From positions 1 to 46,171 of the forward strand of contig JAJQAZ010000171.1 of assembly GCA_021203545.1 (NCBI GenBank): a stretch of DNA of 46,171 nt. The letters are read 5' to 3'. The position numbers and the translations under genes are program-made. The notes beneath the pieces are model-generated. The model saw nothing but the letters and a program-made list of their open reading frames with translations. It was not told where the DNA came from and did no database searches. Shown here piece after piece: positions 17,065 to 27,265 of this stretch; position 1 is the stretch's first letter, and each line of letters opens with the position of its first letter. The DNA comes from Tannerellaceae bacterium (GTDB taxonomy: Bacteria > Bacteroidota > Bacteroidia > Bacteroidales > Tannerellaceae).

Positions 17065-17105
17065 TTTATTTATATGTTTATTATTTTTCCTACTATTTCG
17101 GGCTG

Positions 17106-17136
17106 CAAAGATAATTTCCTTTTTTTAAATAAACAA
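17106..17136 (-). promoter_or_regulatory. Promoter of rpmH (-7 and -33)
   Basis: On the minus strand: TTG at 17134-17136, a gap of 20 bases, then TATCTTTG at 17106-17113. Both elements and the spacing fit the Bacteroidota promoter. Confidence 0.65.
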
Positions 17137-17338
17137 GTTTTTGAGTTGAAATTAACCCCTCAACCCCCTGAATGGCAATGTTATCAACTTAACCCTATTT
17201 ATTTAACTCTTCGCTGTGGTCTCTTCGCCAATGTTGCGGCCTTAAGGAAAAAACAAATAAAAACAGTCTTAATCCCGGACTTGATCCGGGATCGCAAAAG
17301 CACTAATAGTTTGAATTATAATCATAATTACCGTCTGT

Positions 17339-17532
17339 AAGTCCAAAGGACTTAAATGTGAATACCCCCCGGTGAAGCGTAGCGACCGGGGGAACAAGAT
17401 ACCTTATCCTGTCTCAACCCCGATAGTGGGTTGAACCCTATCATTCAACACCTTTCGGCGTTGTAGAGTGTGAGTGGCCCCGGTCGCTACGCTTCACCGG
17501 GGGGGTATTCACATTTAAGCCCTTCAGGCTTA
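17339..17532. repeat. Composite element with long inverted repeat
   Basis: The left arm (17339-17392, including GGTGAAGCGTAGCGACCGGG) is mirrored by the right arm (17477-17532, including CCCGGTCGCTACGCTTCACC). The arms match over about 54 bases except for a few positions at the outer end and one extra base in the C-run. The 84 bases between them form two smaller hairpins, TCAACCCCGATAGTGGGTTGA and a CAACACC/GGCGTTG pair. A relative of the left-arm tip (AAGTCCAAAGGACTTGAATG) is at 46080. Confidence 0.7.
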
Positions 17533-17569
17533 TAAACAGTATTTTTTCAATTTTGCAATTGAGTTTTTA

Positions 17570-17599
17570 CCCCCCCCCTTAGGGGGTTGGGGGGGGTTA
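17570..17599. repeat. C-rich palindrome at sulfatase 3' end
   Basis: C9 then TTAGGGGGTTGGGGGGGTTA. It is a variant of the CCCCCTAAAGGGGG family. The sulfatase stop (TAA on the minus strand, 17597-17599) is at its border. Confidence 0.55.
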
Positions 17600-19273
17600 C
17601 GGTCTTGGATTCACCATAGCCCGGTTTTCCCATTCCAGGTACCTCTTTTCCAGTTCGGCTACTTTTTCCGGATATTGAGCTGCCAGGTTGTTCATTTCGG
17701 TACGGTCTTCTTTCAGGTTATATAATTCCCACGGTTTTTCAGTACCCTGCCGGATGATTTTCCAGCCACTGGCATCTATCAGAGCTTTCTCTTCAAAATG
17801 TTCAAAACATAATTCGGAGTGGCCTGCTCTGGTTCCTGTTTCGAATACCGGAACCAGACTTTTCCCTTCCAGGGGAATAATTTCGTTTCCTTTGTATTCG
17901 GCCGGATAAGAGGCTCCTGCCAGGTCTATACAGGTTGCCATGATATCAATTACATGCCCCATTTGTCCGGTCATGCTGCCTTTGGGTTGTTGTATTCCTT
18001 TGGGCCAGTGTGCGATCATAGGTGTGCAGATACCCCCTTCGAATGATTTCGCTTTCCAGTACAGGAAGGGAGTATTGGCAACGTTTGCCCAGCGTGCTCC
18101 TATGGATGCATACGTATTTTCGGGACCGGGCAGTACTTCTTTCTCGCGGGGATAGATAATCTTTTCTCCGTTTCGCATCTCTGCCTGGCGGTCGTTTTCG
18201 CCTTCGGAATAGAACTGGCAATCTTCGGGGCTACATCCGTTGTCGGACATGAAAAAGATCAGTGTATTGTCTAACTGTCCGTTGGCTTCCAAAGCAGCCA
18301 ATAGTTTGCCGATTTCCTGATCCATACGGTCTACCATAGCAGCGTGTACCGCCATAGCGCGGGCATCCCATTCGCTGGTGGGATTTTCTTCCCAACTTTC
18401 TGAAAACTGCCGGGGAGTGAAGTAATCTTCTTCCTGGTTGAAGATACCCAGTTTCCTCATCCGTTCGTACCGTTGTTCCCGTATTTTATCCCAGCCTACT
18501 TTGTATACATCTTCATACTTTTTGATATCTTCCGGCAAGGCATGTAACGGCCAGTGCGGAGCATGGTAAGAAAGATACATAAAGAATGGCTTTTCGTTCT
18601 CTGTATACCTGTTTACATACGAAACCGCGCTATCAGTCAGTGCAATAGTACTGTAATAATCTTCCGGAACACTTCGTACAGGTTCTTCTCCATTTACCAG
18701 GCTGAAAGGGTCGAAATAGTTTACTACACCGTAAATGGTTCCGTAAAAATCCTGAAACCCCCGGTAAGTCGGATAATTATCTTTGGGAGCAAATTCATCG
18801 TATTGTACATGGTGGGCCAGCCACTGGCGCTGGTCAGGCCGCAGGGGCGTCTCGGCTACGTGCCATTTACCGATCATACCTGTCTGGTAACCCGCCTGGC
18901 TTAGTACTTCGGCAATTGTTACCCCGTTGTGTGTCATGGTTCCCCGGTATCCCGGTTTCTTTTCATCAAATGTCATTCGCCCGATGCCTGCCTGATGCGG
19001 GTAAAGCCCGGTAAGCAGCGAAGCACGTGTCGGGCAACTACGGCTGGCATTGTAAAAATGGCTGAACCGTACCCCATTCTCTGCCAACCGGTCCAGATTA
19101 GGTGTTTGTATTTCGCCCCCATAACAACCCAAATCGGAATAACCCAGATCGTCGGCCAGAATAACAATGATATTAGGACGTGTATCGCCTGCCGCGGATG
19201 CGTAGCCTGAACAACCCAATGCTACCAGTGCACCTACAGCACCGAATTTTAATTGGTCTAAATGCTGTTTCAT
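17597..19273 (-). CDS. Sulfatase (S1 family), serine-type active site
   Basis: An exported sulfatase of 558 residues that would remove sulfate from a glycan or other ester. The N-terminus (about 29 residues, ending SAAGD) looks like a signal peptide. Metal-binding residues are seen in ILADDLGYSDLGCYGG (Asp 41 and 42) and MSDNGCSPEDC. The active-site block is NASRSCPTRASLLTGLYPHQ. Aligned to the C-x-P-x-R rule, the formylglycine position is Ser79, with Cys80 in the next position (S-C-P-T-R), so this is a serine-type site that an anaerobic sulfatase-maturating enzyme would have to modify. The maturase is not in the window. The gene lies downstream of SusD/SusC, fitting desulfation of an imported glycan. 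Confidence 0.9.
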   Translation of the reverse strand: MKQHLDQLKFGAVGALVALGCSGYASAAGDTRPNIIVILADDLGYSDLGCYGGEIQTPNLDRLAENGVRFSHFYNASRSCPTRASLLTGLYPHQAGIGRMTFDEKKPGYRGTMTHNGVTIAEVLSQAGYQTGMIGKWHVAETPLRPDQRQWLAHHVQYDEFAPKDNYPTYRGFQDFYGTIYGVVNYFDPFSLVNGEEPVRSVPEDYYSTIALTDSAVSYVNRYTENEKPFFMYLSYHAPHWPLHALPEDIKKYEDVYKVGWDKIREQRYERMRKLGIFNQEEDYFTPRQFSESWEENPTSEWDARAMAVHAAMVDRMDQEIGKLLAALEANGQLDNTLIFFMSDNGCSPEDCQFYSEGENDRQAEMRNGEKIIYPREKEVLPGPENTYASIGARWANVANTPFLYWKAKSFEGGICTPMIAHWPKGIQQPKGSMTGQMGHVIDIMATCIDLAGASYPAEYKGNEIIPLEGKSLVPVFETGTRAGHSELCFEHFEEKALIDASGWKIIRQGTEKPWELYNLKEDRTEMNNLAAQYPEKVAELEKRYLEWENRAMVNPRP

Positions 19274-19326
19274 ATTATATACGAGTTAATTATTAATCAC
19301 ACAAATACCGGAAAAAACACAAGTTA

Positions 19327-19334
19327 CAAATATA
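19327..19334 (-). promoter_or_regulatory. Possible -7 element before the sulfatase gene
   Basis: TATATTTG on the minus strand, 53 bases before the sulfatase ATG. The sulfatase may have its own promoter besides read-through from SusD. Confidence 0.3.
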
Positions 19335-19380
19335 TAATTTAATTTGGTTTCTTCCGGTATCTGTAAATATAAATCCGGTA

Positions 19381-20955
19381 TTAATCCCACTCCGGATTCT
19401 GTTCCAGATTCGGGTTCATCAGCCGTTCACTATATGGGATTGGCCAATAATAATGTTTCGGGTCCGAAAATCCTTTAGGATGTGTATTATCTATAATTGA
19501 TTTTAATTCGCCGGTTACAATATCAATATAGGTCATTCCCCGCAAAGGTCCTGTACATGCCTGGGGAGCAATTTTCCACCGTTTGATATCCAGATAACGT
19601 ACCCCTTCCAGCGCCAGTTCCACCAATCGTTCATGCCGTACCCGTTCCCGCATTTCAGCCTGGCTCCCTATAGAGATAGGAGGCATTTCCACTGTGGTAC
19701 GCTCACGGATTGCATTGATTGCGTCGACTACACTCTGGTCAATTTCGTTCATTTCTATTTTGGCCTCGGCATAGGTGAGAAGTACTTCCGCATACCGGAT
19801 AATAATCAGGTTGATACCACAATTACTAAGATTTCCCACATCTTCCGGATTCAGGTATTTTTTAGTTGTAAATCCGGTAGTAGATACCTGGAAGTTTGTA
19901 GCGTATTCGTCCTGTGTACCACTGCCCGGACGTGAGTCGTAGATTGCTCCGTTAGGCAGTATATCGCCGGGAACCATTACAGAGTAGGATAAACGAGGGT
20001 CTCTGTTATTGTAAGGATTCCGTTCATCGTAATCATCTGATTCGGTAATTTTTTTACCGTCTTTCATTTCGTAGGCTTCCACCAATGTTAATAAAGGTGC
20101 CACATCCGGGCCGTTTCCACCCAGCGACCGGGGAGCGAACTGATGCATCACACTGTTTGAATAGGTATCTTTCAGAAATTGATGCCCGAAGATAACTTCA
20201 CAATTGTTTTCCCCTTCGTAAGTGAATAATCCCGGGTAACTATGATACAAATCGTAAGGGCCGTTGTCCATGATGTTTTTAGCTGCGGTTGCCGCTTTAG
20301 ACCATTCTCCTATATAAAGCATTGCTTTTGCTTTGATAGCCAGTGCGGCTCCTTTTGTAACCCGGCCGGCCTGGTTAGTAGTCCAGGGTAGTAAAGGTAC
20401 AGCTTCGTCCAGTTCATCTTCTACAAACTTCCAGATCGCAGCTTCCGTATCACGGGCAACTGTTCTTCCTTCTTCAATGGTGATAGGAGTGGTCAGTAAA
20501 GGTACTCCACCATACAGAGAGGCCAGACGGAAATAGAAATAGGCACGTAACGTTTTTACTTCACCAATGTATTTATTCAACTCATCGGTTTCTTCTGTTT
20601 CAATTTTATCCACATTGGCCATAAAATCGTTACATAACCGGATTCCTTTCCAGTAATGTGCCCAGTATCCCTGCATCGTTCCGTTTTGAGAACTGGCAAT
20701 CCCTTTTTCAATGTGTACATGATCGCCCCCATAGAAATTGTGGTGTGCAATATCTGTCCAGTTATCCGCTTCCAGAATCTGAACAAAATTTTCTATTTTA
20801 TCATAGATCGCGTTTGCTGCGTATTCGGCATCCTTCACAGTTTTCCAGTATATTTCGGAAGATAACTTGTTACTGGGAATTGTTTCCAGTACATCACTAC
20901 AGGAAAAACAAAATAATGTAGTTGCTAACAGTGCAATATAATTTCTTTTTTTCAT
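19381..20955 (-). CDS. SusD/RagB-family glycan-binding lipoprotein
   Basis: A surface lipoprotein of 524 residues that binds glycan and caps the SusC channel. The N-terminus MKKRNYIALLATTLFCFSCS carries the lipobox (FSC), followed by DVLETIPSNKLSSEIYWKTV as in the family. TPR-like helices and the SusD C-terminal region (RLVELALEGVRYLDIKRWKI, then WPIPYSERLMNPNLEQNP) are clear. It starts 12 bases after the SusC stop, so it is in the same operon. The glycan is unknown. The sulfatase next door suggests a sulfated substrate. The frame is intact. Confidence 0.93.
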   Translation of the reverse strand: MKKRNYIALLATTLFCFSCSDVLETIPSNKLSSEIYWKTVKDAEYAANAIYDKIENFVQILEADNWTDIAHHNFYGGDHVHIEKGIASSQNGTMQGYWAHYWKGIRLCNDFMANVDKIETEETDELNKYIGEVKTLRAYFYFRLASLYGGVPLLTTPITIEEGRTVARDTEAAIWKFVEDELDEAVPLLPWTTNQAGRVTKGAALAIKAKAMLYIGEWSKAATAAKNIMDNGPYDLYHSYPGLFTYEGENNCEVIFGHQFLKDTYSNSVMHQFAPRSLGGNGPDVAPLLTLVEAYEMKDGKKITESDDYDERNPYNNRDPRLSYSVMVPGDILPNGAIYDSRPGSGTQDEYATNFQVSTTGFTTKKYLNPEDVGNLSNCGINLIIIRYAEVLLTYAEAKIEMNEIDQSVVDAINAIRERTTVEMPPISIGSQAEMRERVRHERLVELALEGVRYLDIKRWKIAPQACTGPLRGMTYIDIVTGELKSIIDNTHPKGFSDPKHYYWPIPYSERLMNPNLEQNPEWD

Positions 20956-20967
20956 ACAGGTAAAAAT

Positions 20968-23900
20968 TTAAAATGTAACATTTAAACCAAGCGTATATAC
21001 TTTTGTCTGCGGGAAATAGTCATACCGGCCTGACGGCATTTCCGGATCAAGCCCCCATTCATTGTATCCCGAAATAGTAAACAGGTTATTTCCGGTTACA
21101 TACACACGGAGTCTGTCAATATGCCACTTTTGAGTAATGTGCCTTGGTATCGTATATCCGATAGTAATCTCTTTCATTCTCAGGTATCCACAGTCAATTA
21201 ACCAGAAATCAGACATCACGGAGTTGTAATCCACTGATTTGGAAGGACGGGGAAAACGGGCTCCCGGATTATCTTCTGTCCAATAATCTTCAAAAATATC
21301 CAGAACAAAACCTGCATAGTTACCAAATTCGGCTAATGCTCCTGAAATACGGGCTTTCTGTTTAATCACTCCCTGGAAAGTAAGCCGTGCGTCAAAGTTT
21401 TTATAGCTAAAGTTGCCACTAAGACCAAACGGAAGGAACGGATAATCAGTACCTAATTCTGTAAAGTCGTTACTATCAATGACTCCGTCGTTATTCAGAT
21501 CCACATATTTTACATCGCCGGGTTTGGTGTTCGGATCGTATAAAGCCGAGTTGGCAATCTCCTCTTCTGTCTGGAAGAGTCCGTCTGTTTTCAGTCCGTA
21601 AAAACTTTTAACGGGCGAACCTACCTGTTTGATGTAGTAAGCATTGAATGTTTCTCCCTGAATAATCGGACTGGCACCGGCCATATCCAGAATTTTGTTC
21701 CAGTTGTTGGATATATTAAAAGACAGGTCGTATTTAAAAGTAGTTCCTCCGCGGTAACCGACAGATAATTCAAATCCTTTGTTTTCTACGATTGCTGCAT
21801 TCTGGTAAGGCGCATCCAGACCTACAATCTGTGGAATAGGTAATTCCAGCAATACACCATCTGTTTTCTTTCTATAATAGTCGAATTCAAAATTTAGCCG
21901 GTTATTGAACAACCCGATATCTACCCCTATATTTAATTGTTTGGTAGATTCCCACTTCAGGTCTTTATTGGCTTGTACGGTTTGTTTGTATCCGTCTACC
22001 AATACACCCCCAAAAGCATATTTCTGTGTGGAATAAGAGTCATAAAACGAATAAAGGCCGGCTGACTGATTGCCGGTTTCACCCCACGAGGCTCTTAGTT
22101 TCAGGTTAGAAACGGTTTCAACTATGTCGCTCCAGAAGGCTTCGTTGGATAAACGCCAGCCGGCTGAAAAAGAAGGAAAGAAAGCATATTGGTTACTCCC
22201 TGTGAAACGCGAAGAACCGTCGTACCATACATTCGCCTCCAGTAAATAACGGTCGTCGTAATTATAATTAACACGGCCGAACCACGATTGCAGCGCCCAT
22301 TCGGTATCGAATCCGGAGTTACTCATCGTAGCGGTAGATCCCATATCCATAGAGGTTACATCATTATTATAAAACCCTGTTCTGGAAGTTTTAATTTCGG
22401 TATATTTATTTACAATCCGCGAGAAACCACCTAATGCTGTCAGGTTATGTTTACCAAAGGTTTTATTGTATTCCAGTAAAACGTTGGTGGTATACTCCAT
22501 TTGGTCAAATCTGTTTTCTTCCAGCTTGTTTTCCTGTACCTCTTTTTTATAGTTGGTTTCCGGATCCGTGAAAGAATAAACATTTCTGAAGGTTTTGTCT
22601 TTATCGTTGGTTACCTTATACGCATATTGTAAAGAGGCTTTCAATCCGTCAATTATTTCATAATCTGCCTTTAAATTACCAAAGAATAACCGCTTGTAAT
22701 TTTCGTTTGTACCTGATTCTTTTGCGTACATAAGTGGATTGTTCCCCTGTCCGCTGATACCATAACTACCGTCTTCATATTGTGGAACTGTAAATTGTGC
22801 CGCATGTTTCAGGGTACGGTATATTTCTCCTGCCTCTGCCGGTTCCATAGCATAGCTTAACCGGTAATTGGCATCCAGCGATATTTTCAATTTAGAGGTA
22901 ACATTAAAGTCGGTATTTACCCTCATCTCTTTAATATCCGAATTAAATCCGGGAATAATACCGTCCTGGTCGTAATAGCGTAAAGACATAATTCCCTTTA
23001 CCAGATCATTACCACCGCTAACGGTAAGTCCGTGATTCTGTTGGGGAGCTGTACGGAATACGGCATCCTGCCAGGTATTTACCAAAGGATATTTATAACG
23101 GTCGCCCGAATGCATCCATTCCTGTATATATTCTTCAGGATAAGCATCTGCCTGCCCTACATTGTTATGGGCTATGTTTTGTTGCCGCATATAGGCTACC
23201 GACTCCATGTGTTTGGGTTTCGAAATTACATTCTGGAATCCGTAGTAACCATTGTAATTTACAGATAACTTACCTCCGGTAGCCCGTTTGGTAGTAACCA
23301 TGATTACCCCGTTGGCAGCTCTTGAACCATAAATAGAGGTAGCCGCCGCATCTTTCAGGATAGAGACCGATTCTATATCGTTCGGGTTTACGTCTTCTAT
23401 CCGTTGTTCGATACCGTCAACCAGGATAAGGGCTTCATTATTTCCGTCCTGCAATGAGGTATTACCACGTATACGCATCACGGTTGAATTTCTACCCGGT
23501 GCACCTCCCCGGTCTACAATTGCCAGACCCGGTACCAGCCCCTGTAAAGATTTTACGGTACTGTTGGAAGAGGTAAGGATATTATCACTTTTGATGACAC
23601 CTACCGAACTGGTCATACTTACCTTTTTTGTGAACCGTATCCTACTACCACCACTTCGTCCAGCCGTTGTGTATCTTCGGTCAGCGTAATAGAAAAGACA
23701 ATAGTGTTAGCCAGTGATACCTCTTTATCCAGATAGCCGATATAAGATATTTTTAAAATCCCTTCATCAGGTACCTCAAGGGAAAATTCTCCGTCAAAAT
23801 CGGTAATGGTACCGTTGGTAGTACCTTTTACCACCACATTGGCACCGATAACCGGTTCGCCCAGGTCGTCTGTTACTACTCCTTTGATTGATTTTTTCTG

Positions 23901-24266
23901 TTGTTCCTGTTGCCTATCCGCTTGAATAGCCGGTTTAACAGTCAGAACGATCAGGTTGTTTTCATTTTCCCGGTAGGCAATGTTTGTACCTTTCAGGATT
24001 TCATTCAAAGCGGTATCCACACTGGCATCCGTGATAGAGAGGGATATGTTTTTATCCAGATCGGCCAGGTCGTTATTAAAGAAAAACTTGTAATCACTTG
24101 CGTTTTCTATTACCTTCAATACATTCCGTATCGATTGGTTTGTAACATTCACAGTGATCTGTGAGAAAACACTCGTAGAGTGTAAAAGAATAAAAAGAAT
24201 TAAACACGTGGCAACAGACTGCCGTTTTTTAGGGACTAAGAGCCTTCTAATCCATTCAAATTTCAT
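20968..24266 (-). pseudogene. SusC/RagA TonB-dependent transporter with STN domain, frameshifted
   Basis: It imports glycan oligomers across the outer membrane. In order: signal (MKFEWIRRLLVPKKRQSVAT start, then a hydrophobic stretch to VFSQ), a secretin/TonB short N-terminal (STN) domain (VTNQSIRNVLKVIENASDYK, then LNEILKGTNIAY), the carboxypeptidase-like domain (KGVVTDDLGEPVIGANVVVK), the TonB-box-like DEVVVVGYGSQK, plug and barrel ending YTLGLNVTF. The open frame stops after GSQKR. One more base in the T6 run at 23624-23629 (plus strand) joins it to VSMTSSVGVIKSDN. The joined protein has about 1099 residues. The STN domain indicates regulation through the adjacent FecR/sigma pair. The start at 24266 is where the signal peptide begins. 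Confidence 0.85.
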
Positions 24267-24431
24267 ACTTTTGTATACTATTAAGGTGTTAATGAATTGC
24301 GCCCGAATTGTTGTGGGTTCTGTGCGCAGTTTGTTTTTAATACCGGATAAGGGGTAAGTGCCTTGCACTTGTCCCTTTTTTTAAGGGTTAACTCATGTTT
24401 TCATACCTCCTTTTTTAAGGTTAAACATTTA

Positions 24432-25462
24432 CTATTTTATTGTCTGAGGCAATTGTTTTTTAATTGCCTCTTCATACCATTGGACCTGTTTTGTGTTCTC
24501 CTTCAAAACAATAGAATTGTCTTTAATTTCGTAAGTTAACGGAGAGGTCAGGGAGAGTATTTGCAAAATACTTTCCAGACTGGTATTATTTATAGAACCT
24601 GTAAAGCTGTATTTCTTTAAGGTTTCCGATTCGAACGTAATGTGTGTGTTATAATTTCTTTCCAGTGTAAAAGCAATACTTTCCAGCGGTTCCCCTTCAA
24701 ACATGAAATAATTATTCCGCCAGTTTGAAAATGCATAGGCATCATATACGCTTGTTTTCCGGGTTGTTCCTGTAACGCGGTTGAATGAAATCCGTTCGTT
24801 CGGAAGCAATAGGTTGGTACCGGTAGCAGAGGATATTTTTACTTTTCCCTGCATTAACACCACAGAAATATCGGCCTCCTCTTCGTATGATTTCACATTG
24901 AAACTTGTGCCGAGTGCTTCAATATCCAGGTTTGCTGTCTCTACAATAAAAGGCCGGTTCGGATCGGATGCCACTTCAAAATAAGCTTCTCCTTCCAGCG
25001 TAATTACTCTTTCTTTGCGGTTAAACCGTTTTCCGTAGGCTAAATGACTGTCCGAATTGACCCATACTTTGGTGCCGTCCGGCAACGTAATCATGGCTTT
25101 TTGTCCTTTTCAATGGATAATCTCATATCTTCTGCCGGGGGAGATTGGAGGTAAAGGAATATACCTGTTATTATAAGTAGTAAGATAACAGCCACCCTCC
25201 TGCTCCATTGGTAGAGTTTACGGGAAATATGTTTGGGAAGGAATTGTTCTTTTGGGGTATATTGGATTTTATCTTTAATATCGCTAAAGATTTTTCTTTG
25301 TAATGCCGGATCCATTTCCGCGGATACCAACTCCCAATGACCGGCAGACCATTGCGAATAGCCCTGGCTTTTCAACCACTTGATGAGAAGTTTAGTTTCT
25401 TCCTGGGTTGCTTCTTTCCGAAGAAATCTTTCAAATAATTATATGTATTTACTGTTCTCCAT
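24432..25462 (-). pseudogene. FecR-family anti-sigma factor, stop plus frameshift
   Basis: A bitopic anti-sigma regulator that takes a signal from the STN domain of SusC and controls the ECF sigma factor. A start ATG at 25462 gives MENSKYI and then TAA (25439-25441), followed in the same frame by LFERFLRKEATQEETKLLIK, clearly the usual FecR N-terminus. A membrane segment (RVAVILLLIITGIFLYL) precedes the periplasmic part. At CC 25105-25106 (plus strand) one base is missing, so the frame ends EKDKKP rather than continuing GQKAMITLPDGTKVWVN. The rest shows the FecR core (YFEVASDPNRPFIVET) and C-terminal domain (FTGSINNTSLESILQIL). Restored length is 343 residues. Two lesions in one gene argue for decay more than a single error. 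Confidence 0.75.
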
Positions 25463-25464
25463 TT

Positions 25465-25499
25465 TTATCCGGTTATAAGGGATAGCCTTAACCGGATAA
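25465..25499. promoter_or_regulatory. Hairpin directly before the FecR start
   Basis: TTATCCGGTTATAAGG pairs with CCTTAACCGGATAA (one asymmetry). It lies 2 bases upstream of the FecR ATG on the minus strand and 30 bases after the sigma gene. It may tune FecR relative to sigma by attenuation or by blocking initiation. Confidence 0.4.
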
Positions 25500-25533
25500 T
25501 TTCCGTTACGCCTATGTGTTGTTTTAATACTTA

Positions 25534-26117
25534 TTAACGCATAAGCATAGTAAACAGAAGAGCGATAGAGAGTTCGTAATGATCTTTTAATTTAGTGCGT
25601 ATAAAGGTGTTGGCTTTGGTTAATTGCGACTCTACCGTATGCTCGGATATATTTAATTGCTGTGCAATTTCTTTATTGGTCATAAATTTTTACGGCTCAT
25701 GATAAATATCTCCCGGCGGGCAGCGGGTAACTGGTCAATCAGCAAATCAATGTATTCATCCAGCAATTTGTATTCCACTTCATTTTCTGTTGTATTTTCG
25801 GAACTGTTACTCCCATCGTATACTATGTGTTGTTGGTATAACAGTTCATACATCCGTTGGCGGTAAATTTTAGAAATCTGATTTTTAGTAATGGTAAACA
25901 GGTAAGATGAAAATGATTTTTCGGGATCTAACTCCTTATGCCTTTCCCATACTTTGATGAATACGGTCTGTACAATCTCCTCTGCAAGATACATATCCTG
26001 ATTGGAAATCTGCATTACGAAATTGTATATTTTTCCGCTCCACTTATTATAAAGATATTCAAAAGATTGAATATCTCCCGACTGAAGATTCGCAATATGT
26101 GTATGCTCCGCGTTCAT
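25534..26117 (-). pseudogene. FecI-like ECF sigma factor, frameshifted
   Basis: An extracytoplasmic-function RNA polymerase sigma factor that would transcribe the SusC/SusD locus when released by FecR. Region 2 is seen (HIANLQSGDIQSFEYLYNKW, then EEIVQTVFIKVWERHKEL). Region 4 starts with LIDQLPAARREIFIMSRKNL and continues, after a shift at about 25681-25690, with TNKEIAQQLNISEHTVESQL and TKANTFIRTKLK. A single missing base breaks the frame; the protein would have about 194 residues. The helix-turn-helix lies wholly after the shift, so the broken form would lack it. It is the first of the operon-like run sigma, FecR, SusC, SusD, sulfatase. Confidence 0.8.
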
Positions 26118-26281
26118 TCAAGGTATAAGGGTTACTCCGTAAAAGTATAAAATTTATCGAATATGTAATAAATGTTGTTTTAAAATTAGAAATAAATAAG
26201 TGAAGAAAACTATGTCTTCTCCTGAAATAGGTTGACAGGATCAAAAAGTCCACTTATTTCAGGGTGCTGTCTGGTAGTTTA

Positions 26282-26306
26282 GGCACAGATTTAAATCTGC
26301 GCCAGC
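26282..26306. repeat. AGATTTAAATCTG repeat, copy 2
   Basis: GGCACAGATTTAAATCTGCG and CCAGC, the same as at 2112-2136. Here it lies between divergent genes, so it is not tied to a stop codon. A further CCAGCG follows 9 bases later. Confidence 0.6.
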
Positions 26307-26346
26307 GGAAAGCCAGCGAAGAAAAATAAAAACCGGTAGAAACAGC

Positions 26347-26764
26347 ATGAATATTTACGGAAAATTACTTCTTTTGAAGAATATGGAGTTAAAAGATATT
26401 TCTTTAGAGAATGTAGGAGTGATTTCCGGCAGGGATGCAATGGTGATAACAGGCATACGTTGTGACGATCCTTTGAAAATAGAAGTAACATGTTCTGTTA
26501 CCTCCCAACTCAAAAAACAGCTAAAAGATATTTTAGAGGTACTGGAAAGATCAGAAGAAAAGATATGGCGTAAAGTTTTTGAATCTTATTTAAGTGATCT
26601 GGATGTTCTGGATATTGAGGAGATGAAAAGAAATATTCGTGGAATATATGGGGGGAATGGGTTCCTTTAATGATCTGGTTTTATGTAATGGGGAACAGAT
26701 GTTAATAGAGGAAAATAATGAGTTAGATAGTTTAAGAAGATCATTATTTACGTTGATAACATAA
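26347..26764 (+). pseudogene. Small cytosolic protein with IYGGMGSFNDLVL motif, frameshifted
   Basis: A small soluble protein of unknown function. The open frame from 26347 ends YGGNGFL at 26670. Removing one base from the G6 run at 26650-26655 continues it as IYGGMGSFNDLVL followed by EQMLIEENNELDSLRRSLF to TAA 26762-26764, about 139 residues. The GGMGSFNDLVL segment is the kind seen in a small family sometimes called DUF6966; I am not certain of the name. A shorter start at 26383 (MELKDISLENVG) is also possible. It is divergent from the ECF sigma gene, and nothing nearby shows its role. Confidence 0.55.
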
Positions 26765-26846
26765 TCCCTTTCGTCAAATTTTTTCACACGAATTTCCGGA
26801 TCCTATATAACGGCTTGTATGATTTAAATCAATATATTTTTGAATT

Positions 26847-26930
26847 TACGTCCCGGTGGTAATTCCATAGCACCGGGACGTAAAATTTTACCACCGGGTG
26901 GTAACTTTTTATCACCCGGTGGTAATTTTA
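26847..26930. repeat. Cluster of ACCACCGGGTGGTAA hairpins
   Basis: Two related units, ACCACCGGGTGGTAA and ATCACCCGGTGGTAA, lie 10 bases apart and are preceded by a hairpin whose arms are CGTCCCGGTG and CACCGGGACG. All share the CCGGTGG core and can pair with each other. Function unknown. Confidence 0.6.
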
Positions 26931-27265
26931 GAAAGTAATTGGGAACAATTTAGAAACCCGTTTATTAAAGATAAGAAGTTCGTTAGTATCAAAGTATAAA
27001 GAACGCAGATAAATATTTTATAAATATTATTTTATCTGGTCGGAGGGGTTTGCAAATCAGTGGTGGCCAGGAGATTGTAAAGTACTGGTTTTGTTTCTTT
27101 TTTCCCTTTGGAGTTACTCTGTACACCTATCTTTTCACCCTTGTAGAGGGTAATATATCTTAGCCCCCAGCGTTGCTTTAATATTTATACATATGTTTTT
27201 AGAATACAATCCCGAGTGGATTGAGTGTCAATACTCTCTGGTCAAGTCTTTGGCAACTGGTGTTA

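Larger units (their letters stand above)
17065..17596. repeat. Gap rich in palindromic repeats
   Basis: About 530 bases between L34 and the sulfatase. After the L34 promoter there is a degraded half-copy of the C-rich element (about 17155-17170), a hairpin ATCCCGGACTTGATCCGGGA with a final T (17272-17292), a long inverted repeat (17339-17392 with 17477-17532) and a C-rich element at the sulfatase stop (17570-17599). No gene is supported. Confidence 0.6.
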
